In this document: positions 8,730 to 18,616 of the stretch, piece by piece
Layout of the letters: each line of letters opens with the position of its first letter
How positions within the stretch are numbered: the first letter of the stretch is position 1
DNA from: Fundidesulfovibrio putealis DSM 16056
GTDB taxonomy: Bacteria > Desulfobacterota > Desulfovibrionia > Desulfovibrionales > Desulfovibrionaceae
DNA length: 64,000 bases
Reading direction: 5' to 3'
NCBI RefSeq assembly: GCF_000429325.1
Contig: NZ_AUBQ01000014.1
Coordinates: forward strand, 1 to 64,000
Program-made: the position numbers and the translations under genes
Notes under the pieces: generated by a model
The model's input: the letters and a program-made list of their open reading frames with translations, nothing else
The model's database searches: none
Told to the model about the DNA's origin: nothing

Positions 8730-11257
8730 TAATCGACGGACTGCGCGTATCCGTGCCCGAGGGAACCACGGTCATCGAGGCCGCGGAAACCCTGGGGATC
8801 ATGATTCCGCGTTTCTGCTTCCACCCGGCGCTCGGCTCGGCGGGATCGTGCCGCATGTGCGCGGTGATGTTCACGGACGGCCCCGTGAAGGGGCTCCAGA
8901 TGAGCTGCATGGTCAAGGCGAAGAACGGCATGGTGGTGGACACCGGCCACCCCGAAGCCCTGGCCTACCGCAAGCACATCGCGGAGCTGCTCATGCTGCA
9001 TCACCCGCACGACTGCCCGGTGTGCGACGAGGGCGGGCACTGCCTGCTCCAGGACACCACCATCTCCTGCGGGCACAGCCTGCGCGGGTTCAAGGGCAAG
9101 AAACGCACCTACAGGAACCAGGACCTCGGCCCGCTGGTGGCCCAGGAAATGAACCGCTGCATCCACTGTTACCGCTGCTCCCGCTACTACCAGGACGTCT
9201 CGGGATACCGCGACTTCGGCCCCATGCGCATCGCGGGCGGCGTGCAGTACGGACGCTACACGGACGGCCCGCTGGAGAGCCCCTTCGCAGGCAACCTGGT
9301 GGAAATCTGCCCCACGGGCGTATTCACGGACAAGCCCTCGCGCCACAAGGCCCGCCACTGGGACCTGGAGCGCGCCCCGTCCGTGTGCCTCTCGTGCAGC
9401 CTGGGCTGCAACACCACGGTCTGCGCCCGCTACCGGGCGGTGGTGAAGCTCGAGGCGCGTGAAAGCGCAGAGGTCAACGGCCACTTCCTGTGCGACCGGG
9501 GGCGCTACGGCTACGAGTACGCCAATCTGCCCGAGCGCCCGCGCACGGCCACCGTTGACGGGACCGAACTCCCCCTGCACGACGCCCTGGCCGAAACCGC
9601 CGCACGCCTGAAACGTATCCGCGAGGCCCACGGCGGGGCCGCCGTGGCCTGCCTGGGCTCCTCGCGCCAATCCATCGAAAGCCAGGGCATGCTTGCCTCC
9701 ATGGCCTCCATGGCCGGATGGCGCAAGCCCGAGTACTCCACGGGCAGCCACCGCAAGCGCAACATCCTGTCCGCCCTGGCGGGCCTGGGACTTGACCTGC
9801 ACGTCTCGCTCGCGGGCATCGGCGCGTCCGACTGCGTCCTGGTTGTCGGGGCCGCGCCCCTGTCCGAAGCCCCCATGCTGACGCTGTCCTTGCGACAGGC
9901 CGCGCGCAACGGGGCGGCGGTGTGCGTCATCGACCCAAGGCCCCTGGTCATGCCCCTGCCCTTCCTGCACATCCCTTCGCGCAAGTACGACATGGAGTCC
10001 TGCCTGGGGGCCATACTGCGCAGAGCCTTTCCCGATCCAGGCCCGGACTCCTCCCCCGAGGAGGCCGCGTTCCTGGAGGCGCTCGCCCCGGAAATGCCTG
10101 AAGCGGCGGCAACTCCCGGCTGGGAGGAATTCGCCGCGAAGCTGGCCTCGGCGCGCATGCCGGTGATCGTCTGCGGCACGGACATCGTCAGCCTGAGCAC
10201 CCCGCCCCTGGCTGCGGGCGTAGCAAAATTCCTGGCGGGCCGCCTGGGCAAGGCCGGGTTCTTCCCGGTGTTCGCCGGGGCCAACGCCCTGGGCGCGGCG
10301 CTCATGAATCCGGACCCGGACACAAGCTTCGACGACATCGTGGAGGGGATCGACCAGGGGAGCGTCAAGGCGCTCATCTGCGTGGAGTCCGACCCGCTGG
10401 CGCGCTTCGCCAACCACTCCAGGGTTCATGAGGCGTTCGAGAAGCTGGAGCTGCTGGTGTGCATCGATCACCTGCCCTCGCGCACCCGGGACAAGGCCCG
10501 CATCTTCCTGCCCTCCCAGACCGTGTTCGAGGCGGGCGGCAGCTTCGTGAACCAGGAGGGCCGCCTGCAATACGCCCATCCGGCCTTCGCCTGCGCCGCG
10601 CCCCTGTCCCAGACCCTGGAGAACGGAGATCCGCCCAGGACCTTCTCGCAGGGCGTCCCCGGCTCCGAGCCGCGCCCCAGCTGGGAGCTGCTCACCCGCC
10701 TGGCCGAACTCTCCGGCATGTCCTGCTGCCCGCCGGGCGAAACGCCGCACCCCTGGAACGGAGTGGCGAGCGCCTCGCCTGTGCTGGCCGCCCTGTCCTC
10801 TGACGCCTGGCCGCATAACGGCGTGCTACTCCTGCCCGAGAAAGGCTGCGGCCCCGGCCTGGCCGCAAGGCCCTCTGCGCCTGTGCCAGATGCCGGAGCG
10901 GACCTCATCATCACCGAGCAGGCCTTCGGCACGGAGGAGCTCTCCAGCTACGGCACGATACTCAGAAGCCTGGCCCCCATACCGCAGGTGATGCTGCACA
11001 GCCTGGACGCCACCACCATCTCGCTGCGCGAGGAAGACTACGTGCACATGGCCTGCGAGATCGGCGCAGTGCGGTGCTACGTCCGCATGGTGGAGAACAT
11101 GGCCCGCTCCACCGTGGTGCTGCCACGGCGCGACGACAGCGGCTGGCAGTACGCCACGGCCAACGGCTACACCGTGGAGCTGTCGCTTCTGCACAAGCAC
11201 GTGGACGGCCCCGGAGAGCACGGGGCGCACGGCAAACCTGAGGAGGGCGACGCATGA
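8717..11257 (+). CDS. nuoG: NADH-quinone oxidoreductase subunit G
   Basis: This 846-residue protein starts at the ATG inside the end of nuoF. The N-terminal [2Fe-2S] domain is followed by the His-Cys cluster region HHPHDCPVCDEGGHC and by CIHCYRC/CPTG cysteines. The extra N7-type motif CLSCSLGC, with a distant FLCDRGRYGYE cysteine, is present. The rest is a molybdopterin-oxidoreductase-like fold that has lost its cofactor in this family. It overlaps nuoH by 4 bp (ATGA). Its length is close to long NuoG proteins such as the enterobacterial one. Confidence 0.95.
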   Translation: MPDLIIDGLRVSVPEGTTVIEAAETLGIMIPRFCFHPALGSAGSCRMCAVMFTDGPVKGLQMSCMVKAKNGMVVDTGHPEALAYRKHIAELLMLHHPHDCPVCDEGGHCLLQDTTISCGHSLRGFKGKKRTYRNQDLGPLVAQEMNRCIHCYRCSRYYQDVSGYRDFGPMRIAGGVQYGRYTDGPLESPFAGNLVEICPTGVFTDKPSRHKARHWDLERAPSVCLSCSLGCNTTVCARYRAVVKLEARESAEVNGHFLCDRGRYGYEYANLPERPRTATVDGTELPLHDALAETAARLKRIREAHGGAAVACLGSSRQSIESQGMLASMASMAGWRKPEYSTGSHRKRNILSALAGLGLDLHVSLAGIGASDCVLVVGAAPLSEAPMLTLSLRQAARNGAAVCVIDPRPLVMPLPFLHIPSRKYDMESCLGAILRRAFPDPGPDSSPEEAAFLEALAPEMPEAAATPGWEEFAAKLASARMPVIVCGTDIVSLSTPPLAAGVAKFLAGRLGKAGFFPVFAGANALGAALMNPDPDTSFDDIVEGIDQGSVKALICVESDPLARFANHSRVHEAFEKLELLVCIDHLPSRTRDKARIFLPSQTVFEAGGSFVNQEGRLQYAHPAFACAAPLSQTLENGDPPRTFSQGVPGSEPRPSWELLTRLAELSGMSCCPPGETPHPWNGVASASPVLAALSSDAWPHNGVLLLPEKGCGPGLAARPSAPVPDAGADLIITEQAFGTEELSSYGTILRSLAPIPQVMLHSLDATTISLREEDYVHMACEIGAVRCYVRMVENMARSTVVLPRRDDSGWQYATANGYTVELSLLHKHVDGPGEHGAHGKPEEGDA

Positions 11258-12246
11258 CCATGTGGCTCGCCGGATTTGCCGTTCTTCTGGTGAAGATGGC
11301 CCTGGTGCTGGGCGTGGCCCTCTTGGGCGCGGCCTACCTGGTGCTGGTGGAACGAAAACTCCTGGGGCGCATGCAGCTGCGCTACGGCCCCAACCGGGTC
11401 GGGCCGTTCGGCCTGCTCCAGCCCCTGGCCGACGGGGTCAAGATGATCCTCAAGGAAGACCTCGTGCCCCAGGGGGCCGACAGGTTTCTGTTCATGATGG
11501 TGCCCGCCGTGCTGCCGCTGACCACGCTGTTGGCCTTCGCGGTGGTGCCCTTCGGCACGGAACTGACCATCATGGGCCAGCAGGTGCCCATGGTCATCAC
11601 CGACCTGGACGTGGGCGTTCTGTTCGTCCTGTCGCTGTCATCCGTGGGCGTGTATTCCCTGGCGCTTGGCGGCTGGGCCTCCAACAGCAAGTACAGCCTG
11701 CTGGGCGCGGTGCGCGGCGTGGGCCAGATGATCAGCTACGAGCTGCCGCTTGGGCTGTCCCTGGTGCCGGTGATCATGCTGGCCGGGTCCATGAGCCTTG
11801 TGGACATCGTAAACGCCCAGGCGGACATGCCGTTTATCGTGTATCAGCCCGTGGCCTACCTGCTGTTCGTCCTCTCCGCCCTGGTGGAGGTCAAGCGCAC
11901 GCCCTTCGACCTGGCCGAGGCCGAGAACGAGCTCCAGGCCGGCTTCCATATGGAATACAGCGGCATGCGCTTCGCGCTGTTTTTTTTGGGCGAATACCTG
12001 AACATGATCTTTCTCGGCGCGTTCGCGGCGCTGCTCTTTCTGGGCGGCTGGCACGGCCCGGTGCTGCCGCCGTTCGCGTGGCTGCTCATAAAAACGGCCA
12101 TCATGCCCATCCTGCTCATCTGGATACGCGCCTCGCTCCCCAGGCTTCGGCCCGACCAGATGATGCGCCTGTGCTGGGTGTGGCTCGCGCCCCTGGCGCT
12201 CCTGAACATTCTGGCCACCGGGGCGGTCATGCTCCTCAAGGGGTAA
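11254..12246 (+). CDS. nuoH: NADH-quinone oxidoreductase subunit H
   Basis: This 330-residue membrane subunit has about eight helices. Family signatures include LVERKLLGRMQLRYGPNRVG near the N-terminus and LAEAENELQAGFHMEYSGM in the middle, the loop that closes the quinone chamber. GAGGAGGG precedes the ATG. It joins the peripheral arm to the proton-pumping arm and is translationally coupled to nuoG. Confidence 0.97.
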   Translation: MTMWLAGFAVLLVKMALVLGVALLGAAYLVLVERKLLGRMQLRYGPNRVGPFGLLQPLADGVKMILKEDLVPQGADRFLFMMVPAVLPLTTLLAFAVVPFGTELTIMGQQVPMVITDLDVGVLFVLSLSSVGVYSLALGGWASNSKYSLLGAVRGVGQMISYELPLGLSLVPVIMLAGSMSLVDIVNAQADMPFIVYQPVAYLLFVLSALVEVKRTPFDLAEAENELQAGFHMEYSGMRFALFFLGEYLNMIFLGAFAALLFLGGWHGPVLPPFAWLLIKTAIMPILLIWIRASLPRLRPDQMMRLCWVWLAPLALLNILATGAVMLLKG

Positions 12247-12249
12247 CGC

Positions 12250-12804
12250 ATGGACGAACGCAAAGGCATTGCGGCCAGTGCCGTGGAGGGAACACGCGGC
12301 ATCCTGGAGCCGTTCTGGGTGACCCTCAGGCAACTGTTCCGCAAACCCATCACCGAAGAGTATCCCGAGTTCAAACGGACTCTGCCCGAGCGCGCACGCG
12401 GGCGCATCGTACTGACCCGCAGCCCCGACGGCGAGGAGCGCTGCGTAGCCTGCCAGCTGTGCTCGGCGGTGTGCCCGGTGAGCTGCATCTCCATGCAGTC
12501 CGCCGTGCGCGAGGACGGCAGACGCTACGCAGAGTGGTTCCGCATCAACTTCGGGCGCTGCATCTTCTGCGGCCTGTGCGAGGAAGCCTGCCCCACCCTG
12601 GCCATCCAGCTCACCAACGACTTCGAGATGAGCGCCGACGCCCCCATGCAGCTGGTCCACGAAAAGGACGCCCTCACCGTGGACCACGGCGGCAGGCACC
12701 CTGACTACGATTTCTACCGCCACGCGGGCGTGGCGGTCGGGCGCGAACCCGGCTCCCACGAGGACGAGGACGCACCGGTGAACCCCAAGAGCAACTTCCC
12801 ATGA
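12250..12804 (+). CDS. nuoI: NADH-quinone oxidoreductase subunit I (2x[4Fe-4S])
   Basis: This 184-residue ferredoxin-like subunit has two [4Fe-4S] motifs: CVACQLCSAVCPVSC, and CIFCGLCEEACP ending in TLAIQLTNDFE. These form clusters N6a and N6b, which connect NuoG to NuoB. The C-terminus has a charged tail (SHEDEDAPVN). It lies 3 bp after nuoH and 25 bp before nuoJ. Confidence 0.97.
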   Translation: MDERKGIAASAVEGTRGILEPFWVTLRQLFRKPITEEYPEFKRTLPERARGRIVLTRSPDGEERCVACQLCSAVCPVSCISMQSAVREDGRRYAEWFRINFGRCIFCGLCEEACPTLAIQLTNDFEMSADAPMQLVHEKDALTVDHGGRHPDYDFYRHAGVAVGREPGSHEDEDAPVNPKSNFP

Positions 12805-12829
12805 GCCGCAACCGTTACGGAGCCTCTTC

Positions 12830-13384
12830 ATGAGCCTGACCCAAGCGCTCTTCTACCTGCTGGCGGGCGTGATCATCCTGTCCACCGGCATGGCCGTCAG
12901 CCGCAGGCAGCCGGTGCACGCCGTGGTGTATCTGGTGGTGTCCTTCTTCGCCACGGCGGTGCTGTTCGCGCTGCTGGGCGCGCCGCTGGTGGCGGTGTTG
13001 CAGATCATGATCCCCGCCGGGGCCGTCATGGTGCTGTTCCTGTTCATCATCATACTGCTCGGGCGCGAAGCCCCAAAACCGCGCGACGATTCGGCCATGC
13101 GCTGGGCCTTGCCCGCGATCCTGGCCATCATCACCGTGGCTGCGGGGCTCATGCTCATCGCCTCGCCCCAGCATCAGGCCATGCCCCTGGCAATGGCCAA
13201 GGCCTCGGCCCGCGAGCTGGGCACGTACCTGTACCGGCACTACTGGCCCGCCGTGGAGGCCGTCTCCGTGCTGTTCTTTGTCGCACTCGCCGGAGCCATG
13301 TTCCTGGTGCGCGATTTCAAGCCCAGTCCCGACGGCGCCCCCGACAACGACCCCGACGGTGGCAATGAGGAGACCAAGCCGTGA
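12830..13384 (+). CDS. nuoJ: NADH-quinone oxidoreductase subunit J
   Basis: This 184-residue protein has five predicted membrane segments. It contains the NuoJ pattern RRQPVHAVVYLVVSFFATAV followed by APLVAVLQIMIPAGAVMVLFLF, whose third helix carries the family's pi-bulge region. The C-terminal tail is acidic (PDNDPDGGNEE). Its stop overlaps the nuoK GTG start by 4 bp. Confidence 0.95.
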   Translation: MSLTQALFYLLAGVIILSTGMAVSRRQPVHAVVYLVVSFFATAVLFALLGAPLVAVLQIMIPAGAVMVLFLFIIILLGREAPKPRDDSAMRWALPAILAIITVAAGLMLIASPQHQAMPLAMAKASARELGTYLYRHYWPAVEAVSVLFFVALAGAMFLVRDFKPSPDGAPDNDPDGGNEETKP

Positions 13385-13686
13385 CCGCCCCCCTGGAACA
13401 CATCCTGGCCCTGGCCCTGGTTCTCTTCGCTTTGGGCGCGTTCTGCGCCCTGGCCCGGCGAAACCTGATCATGATTCTACTTGGCGTTGAGGTCATGCTG
13501 AACGCATGCAGCATCGCCCTGGTGGGCGCGTCTCTCAAGTGGCAGGCCCCGGACGGGCAGGCCTTCACCCTCATCCTCATGGCCCTGGGCGCAGCGGAAG
13601 CAGCTGTGGGCCTTGCCCTCTTCGTCCACGCGCGCAAGCGCACCGGCACCCTGGACGCCGCAAGCTACTCCAGCATGAAGGGTTAG
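13381..13686 (+). CDS. nuoK: NADH-quinone oxidoreductase subunit K
   Basis: This 101-residue, three-helix membrane subunit has the family signature RRNLIMILLGVEVMLNA, containing the conserved Glu of the second helix, and a second Glu in GAAEAAVGL of the third. It starts with GTG overlapping the nuoJ stop. It takes part in the proton channel next to NuoN. Confidence 0.96.
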   Translation: MTAPLEHILALALVLFALGAFCALARRNLIMILLGVEVMLNACSIALVGASLKWQAPDGQAFTLILMALGAAEAAVGLALFVHARKRTGTLDAASYSSMKG

Positions 13687-13689
13687 CAC

Positions 13690-15579
13690 GTGAAAATACT
13701 CGCTTTCCTCATCCTCGCGCCGCCGCTTTTCGGCGGCCTGACCCTGGCACTGACCGGGCGCAACCTCCCCCGGCGCACCTGCGAGGTGCTGGCCAGCCTG
13801 ACCATCCTGGCATCCTTCGTAGCCGCCGTGACCGCATGGTTCACGTTTCCGGGAGGGCGTGAAGTGCTGTCCCTGGCCCGCTGGTTCTCCGCCGGGCCGG
13901 TCACGGCCTCCATGGACGTGCTGCTCGATCCGCTGGCGCTCACCATGGCCGTGATGGTCACCTTCGTGTCCTTCATCATCCACGTGCATTCCATATGGTA
14001 CATGCGCGGCGAGGAAGGCTACGTCCGCTTCTTCTGTTATCTCAACCTGTTCGTGTTCAGCATGCTTGTCATCGTGCTGGCGGACAACCTGCTCTTTCTC
14101 TTCCTGGGCTGGGAGGGCGTGGGGTTCTGCTCGTATGCGCTGATCGGCCACTGGTACCACGAGGAATTCCGGGGCAAGGCCGGGCAGAAGGCCTTCATCC
14201 TGACGCGCATCGGCGACGTGGCCTTCGTGGCCGCCATGGCCGTGCTGGTGTCCACGCTGGGAACGTTGTCCATCGCCCAGATCGACGCCCAGTCCGTGAC
14301 GCTCTCGGCCGGGATGGCCCTGGCCTTGAGCCTGCTGTTCCTGTTCGCCGCGGCGGGCAAATCCGCGCAGTTGCCGCTGCTGGTCTGGCTGCCCGACGCC
14401 ATGGCCGGGCCGACGCCGGTCTCGGCGCTGATCCACGCGGCAACCATGGTCACGGCTGGCGTGTACCTGCTCATGCGTCTGTTCCCGGTGGTGGCCGTCT
14501 CGCCCGACGCCATGCTCATGGTGGCCATGGTGGGCGGGCTGACCGCCTTCATGGGCTGTCTGGCGGCACTCGGCCAGCGCGACATCAAGCGCATCCTGGC
14601 GTGGTCCACCATAAGCCAGGTGGGCTACATGCTGCTGGCCCTGGGCGCTGGCGACGTGACAGGCTCCATGTTCCACCTTCTCTGCCACGCCTTCTTCAAG
14701 TCCCTGCTGTTCTTGGGCGCCGGGTGCATCATCCAGGTGCTGCACGAGGAGCAGGACATCCTGAACATGGGCGGATTCCTGCGCAAGGCGCGCCCGGAGA
14801 TCTTCTGGCTGTTCCTCATCGGCGCGCTCGATCTGGCCTCGCTTCCGCCCACTGCCGGATTCTTCAGCAAGGGCCGGGTGCTGGAAGCTGTGCTGGCCCA
14901 GCCCGGCATGGCCTACCAGGGCCTGTTCATCCTGGCCGCCTGCGGCGCGGTGCTGACCTCCTTCTACACCTTCCGGCTGGTGTTCCTGGCCTTCTGGGGC
15001 GACCCCGTGAAGCCCCTGCACCACGAACCGGCCCAGCTGCCCACGGGGATGGCGCGGGTGCTCTGGCCCCTGGCCGTGCTGGCCCTGGGCGCAGGGATCA
15101 TCAACCTGCCCGGCACCTGGGACGTCAGCGGCTGGCTGGCCAAAACGCTTGATGGCATTCCCGGCGTGGTCCAGCCCCCGCACGGAGAACACGGCGGCAC
15201 AGCGGAGCTCATCGATCTGGCCGCCGGGTTCGGTGGTCTGGCCCTGGCCTGGTTCTTCTACGCGCCCAAGCGACGCCCGGACCCGCAGATCCTCGTCGCC
15301 CGCGAGGACGGCATGCTGGGCGTATTCCGCAGCGGCCTGGGCCTGGACGCCCTGTACAACGCCGTGTTCGCGCGGCCCTACCGGGCGCTCTCCGGCGTTC
15401 TCTGGAAAGGCGTGGACGCGGGCCTGATCGACGGTGCCGTCATGGGCAGCGGCCGAATGTTCGCCTACGCCTCCGAGCTTGTGCGCCCCCTGGCCACGGG
15501 AAGGATATCGCTCTACCTCATCATGCTCGCCGCCGGACTGGCGGCGCTGCTGGCGGCGCTGGCCGCCGGCATCAAATGA
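13690..15579 (+). CDS. nuoL: NADH-quinone oxidoreductase subunit L (antiporter-like)
   Basis: This 629-residue antiporter-like subunit starts with GTG. It has about 14 antiporter-fold helices, with the TM5 glutamate region WEGVGFCSYALIG, the TM7 lysine region AGKSAQLPLLVWLPDAMAGPTPVSALIHAATMV (residues about 215-250), and a C-terminal lateral helix ending in a final membrane anchor. It is the most distal proton pump module of complex I. Confidence 0.96.
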   Translation: MKILAFLILAPPLFGGLTLALTGRNLPRRTCEVLASLTILASFVAAVTAWFTFPGGREVLSLARWFSAGPVTASMDVLLDPLALTMAVMVTFVSFIIHVHSIWYMRGEEGYVRFFCYLNLFVFSMLVIVLADNLLFLFLGWEGVGFCSYALIGHWYHEEFRGKAGQKAFILTRIGDVAFVAAMAVLVSTLGTLSIAQIDAQSVTLSAGMALALSLLFLFAAAGKSAQLPLLVWLPDAMAGPTPVSALIHAATMVTAGVYLLMRLFPVVAVSPDAMLMVAMVGGLTAFMGCLAALGQRDIKRILAWSTISQVGYMLLALGAGDVTGSMFHLLCHAFFKSLLFLGAGCIIQVLHEEQDILNMGGFLRKARPEIFWLFLIGALDLASLPPTAGFFSKGRVLEAVLAQPGMAYQGLFILAACGAVLTSFYTFRLVFLAFWGDPVKPLHHEPAQLPTGMARVLWPLAVLALGAGIINLPGTWDVSGWLAKTLDGIPGVVQPPHGEHGGTAELIDLAAGFGGLALAWFFYAPKRRPDPQILVAREDGMLGVFRSGLGLDALYNAVFARPYRALSGVLWKGVDAGLIDGAVMGSGRMFAYASELVRPLATGRISLYLIMLAAGLAALLAALAAGIK

Positions 15580-15619
15580 CCTGCGACGCCGGGCCTGCAA
15601 CTTCAAGGAAGAACACCGC

Positions 15620-17065
15620 ATGAACGACTTTCCCTTGCTGACCGCCGTCACCTTCCTGCCACTGGCAGGAGCGCTGGGCGCGCTGGCGTTAGGCAAAAGC
15701 CCGGACGCCTGCCGACGCTTCAGCCTGATCGCCGCCCTGGCCCATCTGGCTTTCACGGCCTGGGGCATGAGCCGGGCGCTGCCGCTGACGGAAGACCTGG
15801 CCTGGATTCCGGCACTTGGCGCGCGCTACACCCTGGAGATGGACGCGGTCAGCGGCATCCTCTCGCTCATGACCTCGTTCCTCACCGTGATAGCCGTGCT
15901 GGTTTCCTGGAAGGAGATCGAAGAGAAAGTCGGCGCGTACTACGCCCTGATATTTGGCGTCTCCACCACGGCGCTGGGCGTGTTCCTGGCCCGCGACCTG
16001 CTCCTCTTCCTGGTGTTCTGGGAGGCGCAGCTGGTGCCCATGTTCTTCATCATAGGCATCTGGGGCCACGAGGACCGCAAGCGCGCGGCCTTCAAGTTCT
16101 TCCTGTTTTCCATCGCAGGCGGGCTGTTCATGCTGCTGGCCGCCATCTGGCTGTATCTGGCCCACGGCGGCGCGACCGGCAACTATACCTTCTCGCTCGC
16201 GGCGCTCATGGCCTCTCCGGTGGCTCCCGGCGCGCAGGTCTGGCTGCTGGCGGCGTTCCTGCTGGCTTTTGCCATCAAGACCCCCATCGTGCCGCTGCAC
16301 ACCTGGCTCCCTGACGCCCACACCCAGGCCCCCACGGCGGGCAGCCTGCTCCTGGCCGGGGTGCTCCTGAAGACCGGCTCGTACGCCCTGGCCCGCTGGG
16401 CCATTCCGCTCTTTCCCCAGGCCTTTGCCGAATACTGGTGGGTCCTGGCCGCGCTCGGTTCGGGCGGGCTGGTCTACGCATCCTGGGTGGCTTTCGCCCA
16501 GACCGACGCCAAGCGGCTGGTGGCCTATTCGTCAGTGGGGCACATGGGCCTTGTGGTGCTGGGCTTGGCCGTGTGGAAGACCGCCAGCCTGGAGGGGGCG
16601 GTGCTGCTCATGGTGAACCACGCCCTGACCACGGGCGCGCTGTTCATCATGGTTGGCATGCTCGGCGAGCGCGCCGGAACCCGCGAGATGGCCAAGTTTG
16701 GCGGCCTGTGGAAGACCATGCCCACCTTCAGCGGTTTCTTCCTGCTGTTCGCCATGGCCTCGGCGGGTTTGCCGGGCCTTGGAAACTTCGTGAGCGAGAT
16801 GCTCATCCTGCTGGGCTCCTACCAGAGCGCCCCCGTGCCTGCCGCCCTGGCCTTCGCGGGGCTTGTGCTGACCCTGGCCTACGTGCTTCGCCTGTTGCAG
16901 CAGATGCTGTTTGGCGAGAGCCGCACCGGAAACGTCTATCACGACCTCACCCCCAGGGAATCGCTCATCCTGACCCCGCTGGCTGCGTGCGTGGTGGTTC
17001 TGGGCGTCGCGCCCTGGTCGGTGCTGGACCTCATCAGTATCCCGCTCAAGGCCCTGCTGGCCTGA
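15620..17065 (+). CDS. nuoM: NADH-quinone oxidoreductase subunit M (antiporter-like)
   Basis: This 481-residue antiporter-like subunit starts at the ATG after AAGGAAGAACACC. The TM5 region FWEAQLVPMFFIIG, the TM7 lysine region FAIKTPIVPLHTWLPDAHTQAPTAGS and the TM8 region LLKTGSYAL are all intact. It lies 40 bp after nuoL and 4 bp before nuoN. Confidence 0.96.
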   Translation: MNDFPLLTAVTFLPLAGALGALALGKSPDACRRFSLIAALAHLAFTAWGMSRALPLTEDLAWIPALGARYTLEMDAVSGILSLMTSFLTVIAVLVSWKEIEEKVGAYYALIFGVSTTALGVFLARDLLLFLVFWEAQLVPMFFIIGIWGHEDRKRAAFKFFLFSIAGGLFMLLAAIWLYLAHGGATGNYTFSLAALMASPVAPGAQVWLLAAFLLAFAIKTPIVPLHTWLPDAHTQAPTAGSLLLAGVLLKTGSYALARWAIPLFPQAFAEYWWVLAALGSGGLVYASWVAFAQTDAKRLVAYSSVGHMGLVVLGLAVWKTASLEGAVLLMVNHALTTGALFIMVGMLGERAGTREMAKFGGLWKTMPTFSGFFLLFAMASAGLPGLGNFVSEMLILLGSYQSAPVPAALAFAGLVLTLAYVLRLLQQMLFGESRTGNVYHDLTPRESLILTPLAACVVVLGVAPWSVLDLISIPLKALLA

Positions 17066-17069
17066 GGAC

Positions 17070-18512
17070 ATGAACATGAACTGGCAAATCTCCAGCTATC
17101 TCCCCATGTTGATCCTGTGCGCGGGAGCCCTGGCGGTGTTCGTATGCGGGGCCATATCGCCCGCGCGCGGCCTGCTGTTCCGCTCCATCGCCCTGGTGTC
17201 GTCCGCAGCCGCCTGCGTCTCGGCGCTGGGTCTGGTCCCGGACGCCACCCAGAGTCTGGTGGACGCAGGTCCCTACGCCCGGTTCTTCACCGTGCTGCTG
17301 TGCGCCCTGACCTTCCTGTGCATCCTGTTCGCAGGCGAGTACGCCCGCAGGCGCGGGTTCGAGCGCGACGAATTCCACGCCCTGGTGCTGCTGGCGGGGC
17401 TCGGCATGGTGCTCCTGGCCGTGTCCACCGACTGGGTGATGTTTTCCATCGCCCTGGAGATTTTGTCCCTGGCCCTGTACGTGCTCATCGCCTCGCGGCG
17501 CGACAAGTCCCAGCCCCTGGAAGCCGCCATCAAGTATTTCGTGCTGGGTGCGGTGGCCAGCGCCATGGTCTTCATGGGCATCGCCTTTCTGTACGCGGGA
17601 TCGGGCAGCCTGGACATGGGTGCCAGCCTGAGGGTCAGCGCGTCTCAGGGGACCACGCTTCTGGGCCTGGGCTTCATTCTGATCGGCCTTGGGTTCAAGC
17701 TGTCCCTGGCCCCCATGCACCTCTGGACCCCGGATGTGTACCAGGGCGCTCCGGCACCAGTGGCGGCGTTTCTTTCCGGCGGGGCGAAAGTCGCGGTGTT
17801 CGCGGCGCTCTTGCGTATTGCGCTTGGCGGGTCGGCCGCCTGGGACGCGGTCCTGCCTGCGCTGTGGGTGGTGGCCGCTCTGTCCATGATCGGCGGGACG
17901 CTCGGAGCCCTGACGCAGAAGCGCGTCAAGCGCATGATGGCCTATTCGTCGGTCACGCATGTGGGCTTTCTGGTGCTGGCGCTTCTGTCCGTGAAGACGG
18001 CAGGCCCCGGTCCGGCCATGTTTGCTGCGGCTGCCCTTGGCATCATGGACGTGGCCGTGTTCGGCTGCCTGGGGCTCCTGTCCCCGCGCGGCGAGGACGC
18101 AGACCTGATGGAGAGCCTGTCGGGGCTTGGCCTCTCAAACCCAGGCGTGGGAGCAGTTCTGGCGGCGAGCCTCCTGACCCTGGGCGGCCTGCCCCCCACG
18201 GTGGGCTTCGTGAGCAAGCTGGTGATCTTCAAGGCGTCGCTCGGTGCCGGATACCTCTGGCTGTCTGTTATCGGCATCGGCGCGGCCATCGTGAGCGTCT
18301 TCTACATCCTGCGGGTGCTGGCCGCGATATACGCTCCGGCGGCAGAGGGGCAGGCGGCCCGGCCACTGCCGGAAAACCCCGGTTTCACCGGATGGGTGGC
18401 CGTGACGCTGTCGGCAATCCTCATGATCGGGCTTGGCGTGCTGCCCGCGCCAGTGATGGACGCGGCGGCCTGCACCGCTCGGGTTATCATGGTGGGAGCG
18501 GGAGCGCCGTAG
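17070..18512 (+). CDS. nuoN: NADH-quinone oxidoreductase subunit N (antiporter-like)
   Basis: This 480-residue antiporter-like subunit has the TM5 glutamate region FSIALEILSLALYVLIA, the TM7 lysine region GLGFKLSLAPMHLWTPDVYQGAP and the TM8 region GGAKVAVFAAL. A second ATG two codons later (17076) sits at a better distance from GAGG and may be the real start. It is the last gene of the nuo operon and is followed by a strong hairpin. Confidence 0.96.
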   Translation: MNMNWQISSYLPMLILCAGALAVFVCGAISPARGLLFRSIALVSSAAACVSALGLVPDATQSLVDAGPYARFFTVLLCALTFLCILFAGEYARRRGFERDEFHALVLLAGLGMVLLAVSTDWVMFSIALEILSLALYVLIASRRDKSQPLEAAIKYFVLGAVASAMVFMGIAFLYAGSGSLDMGASLRVSASQGTTLLGLGFILIGLGFKLSLAPMHLWTPDVYQGAPAPVAAFLSGGAKVAVFAALLRIALGGSAAWDAVLPALWVVAALSMIGGTLGALTQKRVKRMMAYSSVTHVGFLVLALLSVKTAGPGPAMFAAAALGIMDVAVFGCLGLLSPRGEDADLMESLSGLGLSNPGVGAVLAASLLTLGGLPPTVGFVSKLVIFKASLGAGYLWLSVIGIGAAIVSVFYILRVLAAIYAPAAEGQAARPLPENPGFTGWVAVTLSAILMIGLGVLPAPVMDAAACTARVIMVGAGAP

Positions 18513-18541
18513 CGGACGGCCCGAGGACAGTGAATCAAAAG

Positions 18542-18572
18542 CAGAAGGCCCGTGTCACCCACGGGCCTTCTG
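18542..18572. terminator. bidirectional terminator between nuoN and the DUF1499 gene
   Basis: A perfect 13-bp stem CAGAAGGCCCGTG (18542-18554) / CACGGGCCTTCTG (18560-18572) has a 5-base loop. On the minus strand it is followed by a T4 run (18540-18537); on the plus side the tail AATTTG is weak. It lies between convergent genes and likely serves both. Confidence 0.85.
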
Positions 18573-18616
18573 AATTTGAGAGCCATTCCCGGCTGGCAGG
18601 GGCGGCAACCCTCCAG

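Noticed and set aside
8543-10816. A 757-residue minus-strand frame opposite nuoG
   Set aside because: It is antisense to a strongly conserved gene, with Gly/Ala/Arg/His-rich composition; a shadow of high-GC codon usage. The same holds for the long antisense frames opposite nuoD, nuoF and nuoL.
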